Source of the DNA: Planctomycetota bacterium
GTDB lineage: Bacteria; Planctomycetota; UBA1135; GCA-002686595
Assembly: GCA_016779205.1 (NCBI GenBank)
Contig: JADHOC010000021.1
Location: 1 to 64,000 of the forward strand
DNA: 64,000 bases
Reading direction: 5' to 3'
The notes beneath the pieces were generated by a model. It was not told where the DNA came from. It ran no database searches and saw only the letters and a list, made by a program, of their open reading frames with translations. Both the position numbers and the translations under genes were made by a program. Each line of letters opens with the position of its first letter. Position 1 is the stretch's first letter. Shown in pieces: positions 1-9,148 of the stretch.

Positions 1-2434
1 GGGCACGCCCATCGAGCTGTTCGCCGCCGGGGACGGGGTGGTGAGCCCCATGGAGCGACGGTCCCTCAGCAAGGCGGACCGGGTGGCGTTCACGCCGGAC
101 GGCAAGCAGATGGCCTTCGTGTCGGGGCAGGACCTCTGGGTCATGGACCGGATCCTGAAGGAGCCGGTCCGCGTGACCCGCACGGCGAACGACGAGACCT
201 GGCCCGTGTTCAGCGCGGACGGGTCAACCCTCTACTTCGTGACCGACAGCGGCGGCGAGGCCGACATCTGGGCCGCCACCCACGACCAGGAGGACGGGAT
301 CTGGTGGATGGCCGAGGACTTCGAGCTCCGCCAGGTCACCAACGACCGCGCCGTGGAGTCGGACCTCCAGCTCAGCCCCAACGGCAGTCACATCGGCTTC
401 ATCAAGGGCACCGACATCTTCGTCATGGACGACGACGGCACGGACCACCGACGGGTGGCGCCCATGTGGTCGAGCCCCGACTACGCCTGGTCCCCCGACG
501 GCCGCTGGATCACCTACGTGACCCAGGACGACGACTACAACCCGGACGTGTTCATCGTCCCCCTCGACGGGACGCGGGAGCCCTTCAACCTGTCCCGCCA
601 CCCCGACTGGGACAGCAGCCCCGCCTGGTCCGGCGACGGCAAGCGCATCGCCTGGGTGGGCCGCCGCGACGGTGAGGAGGCGGACATCTACTACGTGGAG
701 CTGACCAAGGCGTCGAGCGAGGCCACGAGCCGCGACGAGACCCTGGAGAAGGCGCTCAAGGCCATGGAGCCCAAGGGCGGGAAGCCCGGGAAGGGCGAGG
801 CCAAGCCCGACGCTGCGGACAAGGGCGCTGCGGACAAGGGCGCGGCGGACAAGGCCGACGCGGACGAGGGAGCGGAGGACATCGCCACGGGCGAGGACCT
901 GGTACAGATCGACTTCGACGGGCTCCTCGACCGGGTCCAGCGCTACCGGATCTCGGGCTCCACCGAGTCCAACCTGATCTGGGGCAAGGGCGGCAACACC
1001 CTCTGCTTCTCCGGCACGGTCGACGGCAAGCGCGGCTTCTACGCGGTGGAGTTCCCGAACCCCGAGGACCCCAAGCGCATCGCGTCGGTGCCCCTGGCCA
1101 CGGACCGCTGGATCGAGGACTCCAAGGAGTTTGTCGGGCTCACCATGGGCGTCCCGACCTCCATGAAGGCGAGCGGCGAGACCGAGGGGTTCACCTTCAA
1201 CGTCCGCACGACCGCGGACTGGCGCGAGGTGCGCCAGATTGCCTTCGACCAGGCCTGGCGCGCCATGCGCGACCGGTTCTACGACGAGGAATACAACAAC
1301 CGTGACTGGTACGCGGTGCGCGCCAAGTACCGGCCCGTCGCGGCCGAGTGCCTGGGGGCCGCGGAGTTCAGCCACCTGTGCAACATGATGCTCGGGGAGC
1401 TCAACGCGTCCCACATGGGCCACCGCGGGGGCAGCGATCCGCTGCCCAGCTTCGACGCCCAGAACGAGTGGTCGCCGACGACCTATCAGCTGGGCCTTCG
1501 CTACGTCCTCGGCGCCGATGGCCCGGGCATGACGGTGGAGAGCGTGATCCCCGGGAGCCCCTGCAGCCTCGCGCGCAGCGAGGTCAAGGTGGGGGAGACG
1601 CTGCTCGCGATCGACGGCGAGCCCGTCGGCCCCGACGCAGACCTCGACGCCATGCTCACCCTCGAGCAGCTGCGGGACGTGGTGCTCACGGTCCGCTCCA
1701 AGGGCGGCGAGGAGCGCGAGGTGACCGTGCGGCCCTCGACCAGCGTGGCGGGCCTGCTCTACGACGAATGGGTGGAGAACACCCGCGCCAAGGTGGAGGA
1801 GCTCTCCGGCGGCAAGCTCGGGTACCTGCACATCAAGGGCATGAACTTCACGAGCTTCCGCCAGATGGAGGAGGACCTCTACCACGCGGGCGTCGGCAAG
1901 GAGGGCATGATCATCGACGTGCGCTTCAACGGCGGCGGGAGCACCACCGACCACGTGCTCACGGCCCTGACCCAGCCCGTGCACGCGATCACCCAGTCCC
2001 GCGGGAGCGGCGAGGGCTACCCCCAGGACCGCAAGGTCTACGCCTCGTGGAGCAAGCCGATCGTGGTCATGTGCAACGAGCACTCCTTCTCCAACGCGGA
2101 GATCCTGAGCCACGCCATCAAGCACCTCGGCCGCGGCCGGCTGGTGGGGATGCGCACCGCCGGCGGGGTGATCTCCACGGGGGCGCAGACCCTCCTGGAC
2201 GGCAGCTACATCCGCATGCCGACCCGCGGCTGGTACCTCGCCGGGACCGGGGAGGACATGGAGCTCAACGGCTGCGAGCCGGACATCGCGTTCTGGAACG
2301 ACCCGACCTGGGCCACCGCGGCCGGCACGGACGCCCAGCTCGAGCGCGCCGTCGAGGTGCTCACCGAGGACGTGGCGGCGGAGAAGGCCAAGCCGAGGGT
2401 GAAGCTCGTCCCGGCAGCGCGGCTGCGGCGCTAG
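1..2434 (+). CDS. Tricorn-type S41 protease, 5' end outside window
   Basis: The reading frame is open from base 2, so the true start lies upstream of the window. Tricorn proteases are large cytosolic or periplasmic serine peptidases that trim oligopeptides. In order the visible part shows WD40-like propeller blades (TPDGKQMAFVSG, SPDGRWITYV), a low-complexity Lys/Ala/Asp linker near 812-890, a tricorn C1 helical domain (AFDQAWRAMRDRFYD), a His-bearing ELNASHMG motif, a PDZ domain (about 1440-1740) and an S41 core (about 1760-2330). The likely nucleophile is the second Ser of NEHSFSNAE (codon 2090-2092). The gene faces the cobalamin-binding gene tail to tail across a strong hairpin. Family assignment is firm; the substrate cannot be deduced. 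Confidence 0.9.
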   Translation, partial: GTPIELFAAGDGVVSPMERRSLSKADRVAFTPDGKQMAFVSGQDLWVMDRILKEPVRVTRTANDETWPVFSADGSTLYFVTDSGGEADIWAATHDQEDGIWWMAEDFELRQVTNDRAVESDLQLSPNGSHIGFIKGTDIFVMDDDGTDHRRVAPMWSSPDYAWSPDGRWITYVTQDDDYNPDVFIVPLDGTREPFNLSRHPDWDSSPAWSGDGKRIAWVGRRDGEEADIYYVELTKASSEATSRDETLEKALKAMEPKGGKPGKGEAKPDAADKGAADKGAADKADADEGAEDIATGEDLVQIDFDGLLDRVQRYRISGSTESNLIWGKGGNTLCFSGTVDGKRGFYAVEFPNPEDPKRIASVPLATDRWIEDSKEFVGLTMGVPTSMKASGETEGFTFNVRTTADWREVRQIAFDQAWRAMRDRFYDEEYNNRDWYAVRAKYRPVAAECLGAAEFSHLCNMMLGELNASHMGHRGGSDPLPSFDAQNEWSPTTYQLGLRYVLGADGPGMTVESVIPGSPCSLARSEVKVGETLLAIDGEPVGPDADLDAMLTLEQLRDVVLTVRSKGGEEREVTVRPSTSVAGLLYDEWVENTRAKVEELSGGKLGYLHIKGMNFTSFRQMEEDLYHAGVGKEGMIIDVRFNGGGSTTDHVLTALTQPVHAITQSRGSGEGYPQDRKVYASWSKPIVVMCNEHSFSNAEILSHAIKHLGRGRLVGMRTAGGVISTGAQTLLDGSYIRMPTRGWYLAGTGEDMELNGCEPDIAFWNDPTWATAAGTDAQLERAVEVLTEDVAAEKAKPRVKLVPAARLRR
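812..856 (+). repeat. Three 15-bp in-frame tandem units in the tricorn linker
   Basis: Units at 812-826, 827-841 and 842-856 each encode an Ala-Ala-Asp-Lys-Gly/Ala step. The first two are identical and the third differs at two bases. They lie in the disordered linker between the propeller and the C1 domain. Confidence 0.85.
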
Positions 2435-2454
2435 GTCGGCCGCAAGCCTCGGTC

Positions 2455-2499
2455 GCTCCAGGAGCCCACGGACGCCTCGCGCCCGTGGGCTCCTGGAGC
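2455..2499. terminator. Bidirectional hairpin between convergent genes
   Basis: A perfect 17-bp stem (2455-2471 with 2483-2499) closes an 11-nt loop. It sits between the stop of the tricorn gene and the stop of the convergent cobalamin-binding gene. There is no clear U-tract on either side, so it may end transcription by structure alone or protect 3' ends. Confidence 0.75.
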
Positions 2500-2543
2500 T
2501 TGGGGGGCTTCGGTCCTCGGGGAATTCGTCGCCGCGGGCCGGG

Positions 2544-3494
2544 CTAGAGGGGGCGATAGTGCGCGGCGTGCTTCTCGCGCAGGTCGCCGAACGCCTCGGG
2601 GTGGGTGATCGCCGCGAGGATCTCGGCGGACTCCACCAGCCGGGGCCCGGGGCGATTGAAGAAGGCGTTCCCGTCGGCGACGAAGACCCGCGCCTTCGCG
2701 GCATCGGACCAGGGCATGGCTCCGATGAGCTCGTCCAGGGTGGACTGCTCCAGGGACGTGCGGGCGAGGTCGAACCCGCAGGGCTTCACCAGGATCACCT
2801 CGGGGTCCAGGGCAGCCAGGGCCTCGCGGTCGAGGGTCGGCGCGTGCTGGCCGGGCTCGGTGACCATCGCCGCCCCACCGGCGATCTCGACGAGCTCGGG
2901 CATCCACGTGCCCCCGACCATGACGGGGTCGATCCACTCGATGGTGAGCACCCTCGGCCGGGCCGCGCCGGAGGCGGCGAGGGCGGCCTCCGAACGCTCC
3001 CGGAGCGCGTGGAGCCGTCCACGCAGGCCGTCCGCCACGCGGCGGCCGTGGTCGGCGCAGCCCAGCGCCGCGGCGACGCGCTCGATGTCTCCCATGACCC
3101 CGTGGGCGCCCTCGAGGTCATCGAGCCGGGTGGGCTTGAGGCTGACGAGCTGGACCCCCTCGCTGGCGATCTCGCGCAGGGCCGCCTCGACGTCACGGAT
3201 CGACACCGCGCAGACGTCGCACAGGTCCTGGGTCAACACCACGTCCGGTCGGACCTCCCCGAGCCCCTCCGCGTCCACGTCGTAGACAGCGAGCGCGTCG
3301 GTGAGGACGCGGCGGACGTCCCGGTCGATGTCCGCGGAGAGCTGGGTGATGTCGATCTTCGACGAGGTCAGGACCGGGAGACCTCGGACCGAGGCGGGAT
3401 GATCGCACTCGTGACTGATCCCCACGAGGTCGCCCTCGGCGCCGAGGACGTGGACGATCTCCGTGGAAGACGGCAGGAGGCTGACGACGCGCAT
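2544..3494 (-). CDS. Cobalamin-binding protein, BtuF/TroA-like fold
   Basis: 316 aa. The start chosen is the ATG giving MRVVSLLPSSTEIV, the canonical N-terminus of this family; upstream in-frame sequence is low-complexity. The family (periplasmic binding protein fold PF01497) binds corrinoids, and TQDLCDVCAVS is its typical motif. No signal peptide precedes the fold, so this is probably one of the cytosolic cobalamin-binding homologues rather than a BtuCD-associated periplasmic protein, and no btuC or btuD is nearby. It follows an anchored hydrolase gene by 10 bp and is probably cotranscribed with it. The transcript ends at the hairpin at 2455-2499. Confidence 0.85.
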   Translation of the reverse strand: MRVVSLLPSSTEIVHVLGAEGDLVGISHECDHPASVRGLPVLTSSKIDITQLSADIDRDVRRVLTDALAVYDVDAEGLGEVRPDVVLTQDLCDVCAVSIRDVEAALREIASEGVQLVSLKPTRLDDLEGAHGVMGDIERVAAALGCADHGRRVADGLRGRLHALRERSEAALAASGAARPRVLTIEWIDPVMVGGTWMPELVEIAGGAAMVTEPGQHAPTLDREALAALDPEVILVKPCGFDLARTSLEQSTLDELIGAMPWSDAAKARVFVADGNAFFNRPGPRLVESAEILAAITHPEAFGDLREKHAAHYRPL

Positions 3495-3504
3495 GGCGCA
3501 GAGC

Positions 3505-4509
3505 CTAGCGAGCCCGGGGGCCGGTGCGGCGCCCTGCGCCCGGCGACTTCTCGTCGGGTCCCGGCCCCCCGGCGGGGGAGGGGGTGACCCAGGGTCGCAG
3601 CGCCGCAAGGTAGCGCGCCCCGTCCGCTCGCTGGGTGTCGGTCAGCCAGCCCACGTGCCCGACCTCCTCGACGAGCAGGGTGCAGTCGGCGGGGCGTCGC
3701 CCGTGATAGCGGCGCGCCTCGGCAGGGGGCGCGTGTCGGTCCCTGGTGCCCGCGAGGAGCAGGACCCGGCAACCCGGCGGCACCGAGTCGAAACCCTCGA
3801 TGGGCGCCCTGCCCGCCCCCTCGGGGAGGAAGAGCGGGGCGGCCAGCTCGAGGCCCAGCGCCGCGGCCGTGGCGAGGCCCCAGGGCAGGTGCATGGCGGT
3901 CCGCGCGCGCACGGCCGTCTCGAGATCCGAGTAGGGCGACTCCAGGATCAGCCCCTGGATCCTGGACCAGCGCTCGTCATCGATCTCCGGCGCGGCGAAG
4001 CAGATGGCGGCGGCGCCGAGGGAGGCCCCGTGGAGGAGGATCGGCGTGGAGCGGCGACCCGCGAGCCAATCCAGGGCGGCGAGGACGTCGAGCCGGGCGG
4101 ACCACCCGAAGTCGTTGCGCTCGCCGCTGGCGTCCCCGTGGGCTCGCTGGGTGAGGGCGATGGAGTTGTACCCAAGGCGGGCCCAGACCCGGGCCAGGCC
4201 GATCATCCGGGAGCGGCTGCCGCCGTTGGGGTGGAGCAAGACCACGGTCGGGGCGGCCTCGTCCACGTCGAAGGTCCAGGCGGGGGTCGTGACCTCGTCT
4301 CGGGCGTGGAGGGAGACCTCCGCCCCACGGGCCCAGTCGATCGAGGGGATCTGCTCCGCCATGAAGGGCGAGCGTCGCGTCAGCCGGTCGGCGGCAGCGA
4401 TCGAGGCGCCGGCCCACAGGAGCAGGAGCGCGAGGCCGACTCCCGACGCGTACCTCGCCCGGCGGCGCCAGGGGAAGCGTGGTGGGGTGGCCTGGTCGGG
4501 TGCCTCCAT
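3505..4509 (-). CDS. Membrane-anchored alpha/beta hydrolase
   Basis: 334 aa with one N-terminal hydrophobic segment (about residues 21-41) after an Arg-rich stretch, suggesting an inner-membrane anchor with the catalytic domain outside. The alpha/beta-hydrolase core shows LLHPNGG (oxyanion region), the nucleophile elbow HGASLGA, an acid in GTRDRHAP and a His in EEVGHVGW, so the triad looks complete. It resembles the bacterial homologues of BEM46/ABHD13. Substrate unknown. It lies upstream of the cobalamin-binding gene in the same orientation. Confidence 0.8.
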   Translation of the reverse strand: MEAPDQATPPRFPWRRRARYASGVGLALLLLWAGASIAAADRLTRRSPFMAEQIPSIDWARGAEVSLHARDEVTTPAWTFDVDEAAPTVVLLHPNGGSRSRMIGLARVWARLGYNSIALTQRAHGDASGERNDFGWSARLDVLAALDWLAGRRSTPILLHGASLGAAAICFAAPEIDDERWSRIQGLILESPYSDLETAVRARTAMHLPWGLATAAALGLELAAPLFLPEGAGRAPIEGFDSVPPGCRVLLLAGTRDRHAPPAEARRYHGRRPADCTLLVEEVGHVGWLTDTQRADGARYLAALRPWVTPSPAGGPGPDEKSPGAGRRTGPRAR

Positions 4510-4697
4510 GCGCCGAGCCTACGGGAGTCCGTGGCCAAGTCCCATGGAAGACTCGCTCGGCGTAGGCCGTGGGCAGCGCGCCAGATTCCCTTCTCCCGCG
4601 CCCCGCGATGCAGCAGACTCCCCCTCAGCCCGGAGGTCGCTCGGCGCTCCCGGGTCGGACTCGCGATGGGGAGCGGGTCCTCGCGCCGGGATCAACC

Positions 4698-5630
4698 ATG
4701 GCTCGCCACCAACCACACCCCGGAGCGTCGAGCTCCGTCATCGAGCGCGGTCCCGGGCCCTTCGTCACCTGGTGCCTGGTGCGCGTCCGCGAGGGGCAGC
4801 ACCTCGTCGCGCACTCCCGCCGCCACCGCAAGGGCCTCCGGCCCCACCGGGTCGCGGCCGCCGAGCACGGGGGCCGCCTGCTGGGCGTCGATCCCCGCGC
4901 CTTCAGGCACCTCTGGGCGCCAGGGCGCCTGGGGTGGTGGGTGGCCGCGGCGTTCCTCTGCGGGTCCTCCTGCTTCACCGTCGGGGCCTTCGCCGCCTCG
5001 TTCCCCGCCGCCGTGGGAGGAGCCCTGCTGGACGGCACCTTTCTCGGCTGGCTGTTCGCCGTGGGGGCGGTGTTCTTCACCGGGGCCGCCTGGCTCCAGT
5101 GGCTGGAGGCGCTCAACGGGGACGTCCGGGAGGCGCTCAGGGCGGAGGCCAGGCGTCGCTGGCGCTGGTGGGGGTGGCGGCCCCGCAACCTGGGCTACCT
5201 CGCCAGCGGCATTCAGCTCGCGGGGACCCTGCTCTTCAACGTGAGCACGCTCGCGGCCACGCGACCGGAGCTCTCGTCGGCGCAGGAGAGCCTGTGGATC
5301 TGGGCGCCGAACATGGCGGGGTGCGTCTGCTTCCTCGTCGCGAGCTACCTCGCCTACGCCGAGGTCTCCCACGGGCCAGGCTCCTTCGCGCCCCACAGCC
5401 TCTCCTGGTGGATCGCGGTGATCAACCTGGTCGGCTCCGTCGCGTTCCAGGTCTCCGGGTGCACGAGCTACGTCGGCGCGCCACCCGGCGTGCTCCTCTG
5501 GTCCAACGTCCTCACGATGGCCGGCGGGGCCTGCTTCCTGGTGGGGGCCTACCTGCTGATCCCGGAGCTCTTCGACGAGCCCCCCGCGGAGCTGGGGAGC
5601 TCCTCCAGCGCGCGCCGGGCGCGGTCGTAG
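4698..5630 (+). CDS. Six-helix membrane protein of unknown function
   Basis: 310 aa from the ATG at 4698; an earlier ATG at 4608 would add a Pro/Arg-rich tail that looks non-coding. Six hydrophobic segments run from about residue 75 to the C-terminus, several with paired Trp residues (LGWWVAA, SLSWWIAV). The helices are short and Gly/Ala rich, vaguely like YrhK-type membrane proteins, but I do not recognise a family with confidence. Its last 82 bp overlap the 3' end of the opposing gene, so the two transcripts are antisense to each other at their ends. Confidence 0.65.
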   Translation: MARHQPHPGASSSVIERGPGPFVTWCLVRVREGQHLVAHSRRHRKGLRPHRVAAAEHGGRLLGVDPRAFRHLWAPGRLGWWVAAAFLCGSSCFTVGAFAASFPAAVGGALLDGTFLGWLFAVGAVFFTGAAWLQWLEALNGDVREALRAEARRRWRWWGWRPRNLGYLASGIQLAGTLLFNVSTLAATRPELSSAQESLWIWAPNMAGCVCFLVASYLAYAEVSHGPGSFAPHSLSWWIAVINLVGSVAFQVSGCTSYVGAPPGVLLWSNVLTMAGGACFLVGAYLLIPELFDEPPAELGSSSSARRARS

Positions 5631-8470
5631 TCGTCGTCCAGCTCGAGGGCCGCCTGGAACTGGGCGCGCGCGGCGGCGCGGAGGCCCTGGGCCTCGGCGA
5701 TCCGGCCGAGGATGTAGCACCGACGGGCGGAGGGCCCGATCTGGTCGGGGTGAGCCTCACCCAGGAGCCGCGCGGCCTCGTCCGGCCGGGACTCCTCCAG
5801 CAGCGCCTCGCAGGCCCGCAGCGCGGCCATGTCGTAGCCGTGCAGGCGCCACTCGGCGAGGTAGTGGTCGAGGGCCGCGGCCCGCAGGCCCAGCTTGCTC
5901 TTGCAGCGGCCGAAGCGGTAGTGGCTCCGGGGGCGGTCGGGGTCGAGGTCGAGGGAACGCTGGAGGAAGGCCATGGCCTGCTCGTACTTCTCGAGGTCCT
6001 CGAGGCGCCGGGCGGCCCGCGCGAACCCCCGGGCGCTGTCCACGTCCTCGGCCCAGCGGACGATGGCGTCGGCGTACGTGCTGCGGTGCACACCCTGGTG
6101 CCGCTCGAGCGCCGCCTGCAACGGCCGCCACAGGCTCGAGGACTCGGAGAGGCGCAGGGACATCATGAGGGCGAACTCGTTGGGGTCCCAATCGAAGTGG
6201 GGGGCCATGGACCCGGAGAGCTCGGTGAGGTCCAGCTCGGTGCCCAGGCGCTCCTTGAGGCCGACCAGCCCACCCCCGGGGTTGCTCGCCATCAGGTGCT
6301 CGAGCGCGGGGAAGTCCATCGTGTTCGTCAGCCCCTGGTCGGAGCCGCGGAGCTGCTGGGCGTCCGGCGTCAGGGCGAGGTAGGGGAGCATGCGCGCCGG
6401 GACGTCGTGCATGTCCTTGAGGTAGGTGTCGAGGCGGTCGTTCGCGACGACCTCCGCCGCGCTGCGCGGGGCGATGGGGGCCTTGGAGCAGATCAGCAGG
6501 AAGTAGCCCGACCGAAGGTAGGCCATCCAGCAGTGGTCGAAGGTGGAGTCGATCGACCGGAGGATGACGTCGAGCCCCTCGTCGTCGAGCTTGCCATCGA
6601 TCCAGGTGACGTAGATCCCGTCAGGGGTCAGCTTCTCCTCGACGTGCTCGAAGAAGTCCGAGGTGTAGAGCTTCGACGAGCTGAAGTAGAGCGGGGAGGT
6701 GACCGTGTTCAGGATGAGCGAGTAGCGCTTCTCCGTCGTCCGGACGAAGCGGATCCCGTCCCCGTGGACGAGGTGGGTGCTGGGCTGCTCGAGGATGTCG
6801 AAGTTGTGCTCCTTCATCCGATGGAGGTTGTCCAGGATCACCCGGTTGATCTCCACGGCGTCGGTCTGGTCGAACAGGATCCCGACCGTGCCCGCCGTCG
6901 CGCCGCTCCCCACCCCGAGGACGAGGGCGTCGTCGAGGCGCGGGGCGAAGACCGCCGAGACCGCTCCCACGGCCTTCTCGGCGATGGAGTCGAGGGCGAT
7001 GCTCACGTAGCCGTTGATGAAGAACCTCGGGGAGCCCCCGGATTCCACGATGGCGAAGGTGTCCTGGGCTCCCTTGAAGCGCTGGGTTCGCTCGCGGTCG
7101 ACCTTGGTGGAGGCGAGGGTCTCGGCGCTCCTGAACGAGCTGTGGCTCACGTACAGGAGCATCTCGTCCCAGGCCGGCAGGGCGATGAGGGCTGCGGAGG
7201 AGGCGAGCCCGCCGGCGATGGCGAGCTCCCGCAGCCGCCAGCGCTGGAGGACGAGGGCCACCAGGAGGACCCCGATCACCACCGCCAGGAGCTGGCCGTA
7301 GTCGAGGTAGGGGTGGAGCAGGAGCGCCATGCAGAGGAAGCCCGCTGCGTTGGCGAAGGACGAGCAGGCGAGCACCCGGCCCGACTCCACGGCGACGTCG
7401 GAGTAGCGCCGGAGCAGCGCGGGGACCGTGGCTCCGAACCCGATGGAGGGCAGGACCATCAGGGCCATCGCGAGCCCGACCTTGAGCGTGACGAGGGTGC
7501 CGTGCTGCTCCGCCGCGGCGGGGAAGAGGGACGCGTAGACCTCGGCGGACGCGGGGAACAGCCCGAGGAAGAGCACCACGCCGGTGACCGCGATCGTCAG
7601 CGCGCCGCTGAAGGAGAGCTCCAGGTGCGCGACGGCGAGGGTGCCCAGGGTGATGCCGATGAGCGTGACCGCGAGGACGATCGCGAAGGTGTCGTTGAAG
7701 GGCCCGTAGACCGCCTCGCACACCTTCATCATGGTGAGCTGGAACACGGCGGAGGCCATGCTCGCGAGCACGAGCGCCGACATCACGCGGCGACCGATCG
7801 AGGCCCGGGGGGCCGGCTCCGGCTCCACCGCGCGGACGGACCCGGACCGATCCATCATGAAGATGCCGGCGGCGACGATCAGGTTCAGCGAGGCGAGGCC
7901 GAGGGTGGTGGCGCGCAGCCCGAAGGAGCGGAGCACCACGAAGTGGAGCGCGAGGGCCGTGAGGGCCGCGCCGAGGTTGTAGAGGCCGTAGGCGAAGGAG
8001 AAGACCCGGTCCGTCCGGACGCTGGCCACCATCGCCGCGAAGATGGGGATGCTGCACCCGATGAGGAGCGCGGGCGTGGCCAGGAGGACGAAGGCCGCCA
8101 CCATCGGCGTGGCGGCGGAGGGGGCGATGGAGGACACGGCCTGGACGGCGAGGTCGATGCCGTCATAGGTCGTGGCCAGCAAGATCGCGTACAGGCCGAT
8201 CCCGAGCTCGATGGCCCACAGGTGACGCCTCCAGCGGTGGGCGTGCAGGGTGCCGACGCCGATGCCGAGCAGGAACGTCAGCAGGACCGTGGCGGTCACC
8301 GAGAAGGGGCTGCCGAGGAGGTTGGCGAGCATCCTCGCGTAGAGGATCTCGTAGCTGATCCCGCAGAAGCCGGAGAGGAGGACGAGCGGAGCGAGCAGCC
8401 ACGGCGCGCGCGGCGCGGCAGGGGCCGTGGAGTGGCAGGGCAAGGGGGTCGCCTCGGGGAGCATCTTCAT
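5549..8470 (-). CDS. Polytopic spermidine-synthase-like protein with TPR tail
   Basis: 973 aa in three parts: about a dozen membrane helices (residues about 25-430), a spermidine/spermine-synthase-like Rossmann methyltransferase-fold domain (about 440-720) and a TPR region (about 820-960). The nucleotide-binding motif LVLGVGSGATAG and the acidic AVEINR strand end are present. The catalytic position normally reading (S)DP is LILNTVTSP here, so the proton-abstracting Asp is missing. Membrane-fused members of this family are common in marine bacteria and most are uncharacterised. Polyamine synthesis is unlikely; the function is unknown. Confidence 0.8.
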   Translation of the reverse strand: MKMLPEATPLPCHSTAPAAPRAPWLLAPLVLLSGFCGISYEILYARMLANLLGSPFSVTATVLLTFLLGIGVGTLHAHRWRRHLWAIELGIGLYAILLATTYDGIDLAVQAVSSIAPSAATPMVAAFVLLATPALLIGCSIPIFAAMVASVRTDRVFSFAYGLYNLGAALTALALHFVVLRSFGLRATTLGLASLNLIVAAGIFMMDRSGSVRAVEPEPAPRASIGRRVMSALVLASMASAVFQLTMMKVCEAVYGPFNDTFAIVLAVTLIGITLGTLAVAHLELSFSGALTIAVTGVVLFLGLFPASAEVYASLFPAAAEQHGTLVTLKVGLAMALMVLPSIGFGATVPALLRRYSDVAVESGRVLACSSFANAAGFLCMALLLHPYLDYGQLLAVVIGVLLVALVLQRWRLRELAIAGGLASSAALIALPAWDEMLLYVSHSSFRSAETLASTKVDRERTQRFKGAQDTFAIVESGGSPRFFINGYVSIALDSIAEKAVGAVSAVFAPRLDDALVLGVGSGATAGTVGILFDQTDAVEINRVILDNLHRMKEHNFDILEQPSTHLVHGDGIRFVRTTEKRYSLILNTVTSPLYFSSSKLYTSDFFEHVEEKLTPDGIYVTWIDGKLDDEGLDVILRSIDSTFDHCWMAYLRSGYFLLICSKAPIAPRSAAEVVANDRLDTYLKDMHDVPARMLPYLALTPDAQQLRGSDQGLTNTMDFPALEHLMASNPGGGLVGLKERLGTELDLTELSGSMAPHFDWDPNEFALMMSLRLSESSSLWRPLQAALERHQGVHRSTYADAIVRWAEDVDSARGFARAARRLEDLEKYEQAMAFLQRSLDLDPDRPRSHYRFGRCKSKLGLRAAALDHYLAEWRLHGYDMAALRACEALLEESRPDEAARLLGEAHPDQIGPSARRCYILGRIAEAQGLRAAARAQFQAALELDDDYDRARRALEELPSSAGGSSKSSGISR

Positions 8471-8689
8471 GGGGGAGGGCGGACCGCAGGGGGAAGCGCG
8501 CGGCCGGGCAGGAAGTTGGGATATCGGCCTGGGACGCCTGGCCAGGTGAGATGAACTCTCATCCGTCGCTGCGGGAGGGGCAGGGAGCGGTCGAGGCCGC
8601 CTGAGGGGCCGGCCGCGGGCGGGCCGGAAGCGGGCGCGAGAGCGGCCTTTTGGTCAGGTTTGGCGGCGCCATCGGTCGAAGTCGGTCCC

Positions 8690-9148
8690 ATGTCCGACCG
8701 GGTCCCCACCCCCGGTTCGCGAGGCCGGCGGGCCGAGCGGCTGGGAGTCATCCTCTTCTGCAGCGCCACGGTCCTCGTGCCGCTGGTGGCGGGGGAGTGG
8801 TTCCCCTTCTCCGCGCCCACCATGTTCTCGGAGCGCACCGCGTCCTACTGCCACTACCGCGTCTGGGACGAGGACGGCGACCGCGTCCGGCGGAGCGAGG
8901 TGGGGTTGCAGTGCAACAACCCCCATGACCCTCCGCTGACCACCTTCGGGCGGCGCGGCTATGGCCGCCTCTCGCCGGAGACCTTGAACCTCTACGACGT
9001 CGAGCCCACGGTCGAGGAGATCCGCGAGCACGTGGAGGCGCGGGCTGAGGGCCGGCGGCTCGTGGTCCAGCGACTCGTGATCGGGGCGGTGGATGACCGC
9101 CGGGTCGGCGTCGTGCGCGACGACACCATCGAGGTGGGTCAGCCGTGA
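8690..9148 (+). CDS. Small single-pass partner of HTTM protein
   Basis: 152 aa from the ATG at 8690; an in-frame TTG at 8660 is less likely. One hydrophobic segment (about residues 20-38) is followed by GEWFPFSAPTMFSE, a Trp-Pro-Phe-Ser...Met-Phe-Ser pattern seen in small proteins encoded next to HTTM (gamma-carboxylase-like) membrane proteins. The remainder is a soluble domain. The stop overlaps the next start as GTGA, implying translational coupling and a shared complex. No enzyme motif is visible. Confidence 0.75.
   Translation: MSDRVPTPGSRGRRAERLGVILFCSATVLVPLVAGEWFPFSAPTMFSERTASYCHYRVWDEDGDRVRRSEVGLQCNNPHDPPLTTFGRRGYGRLSPETLNLYDVEPTVEEIREHVEARAEGRRLVVQRLVIGAVDDRRVGVVRDDTIEVGQP

Noticed and set aside
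224..2704. Long minus-strand open frame opposite the tricorn gene
   Set aside because: The opposite strand codes a clear multi-domain protease; this frame has shadow-type composition and no motif.
4004..8554. Very long open frame on the plus strand (over 1500 codons)
   Set aside because: It is antisense to the hydrolase and the spermidine-synthase-like gene, is dominated by Arg, Gly, Glu and Val as expected for GC-rich shadow frames, and has no recognisable domain.
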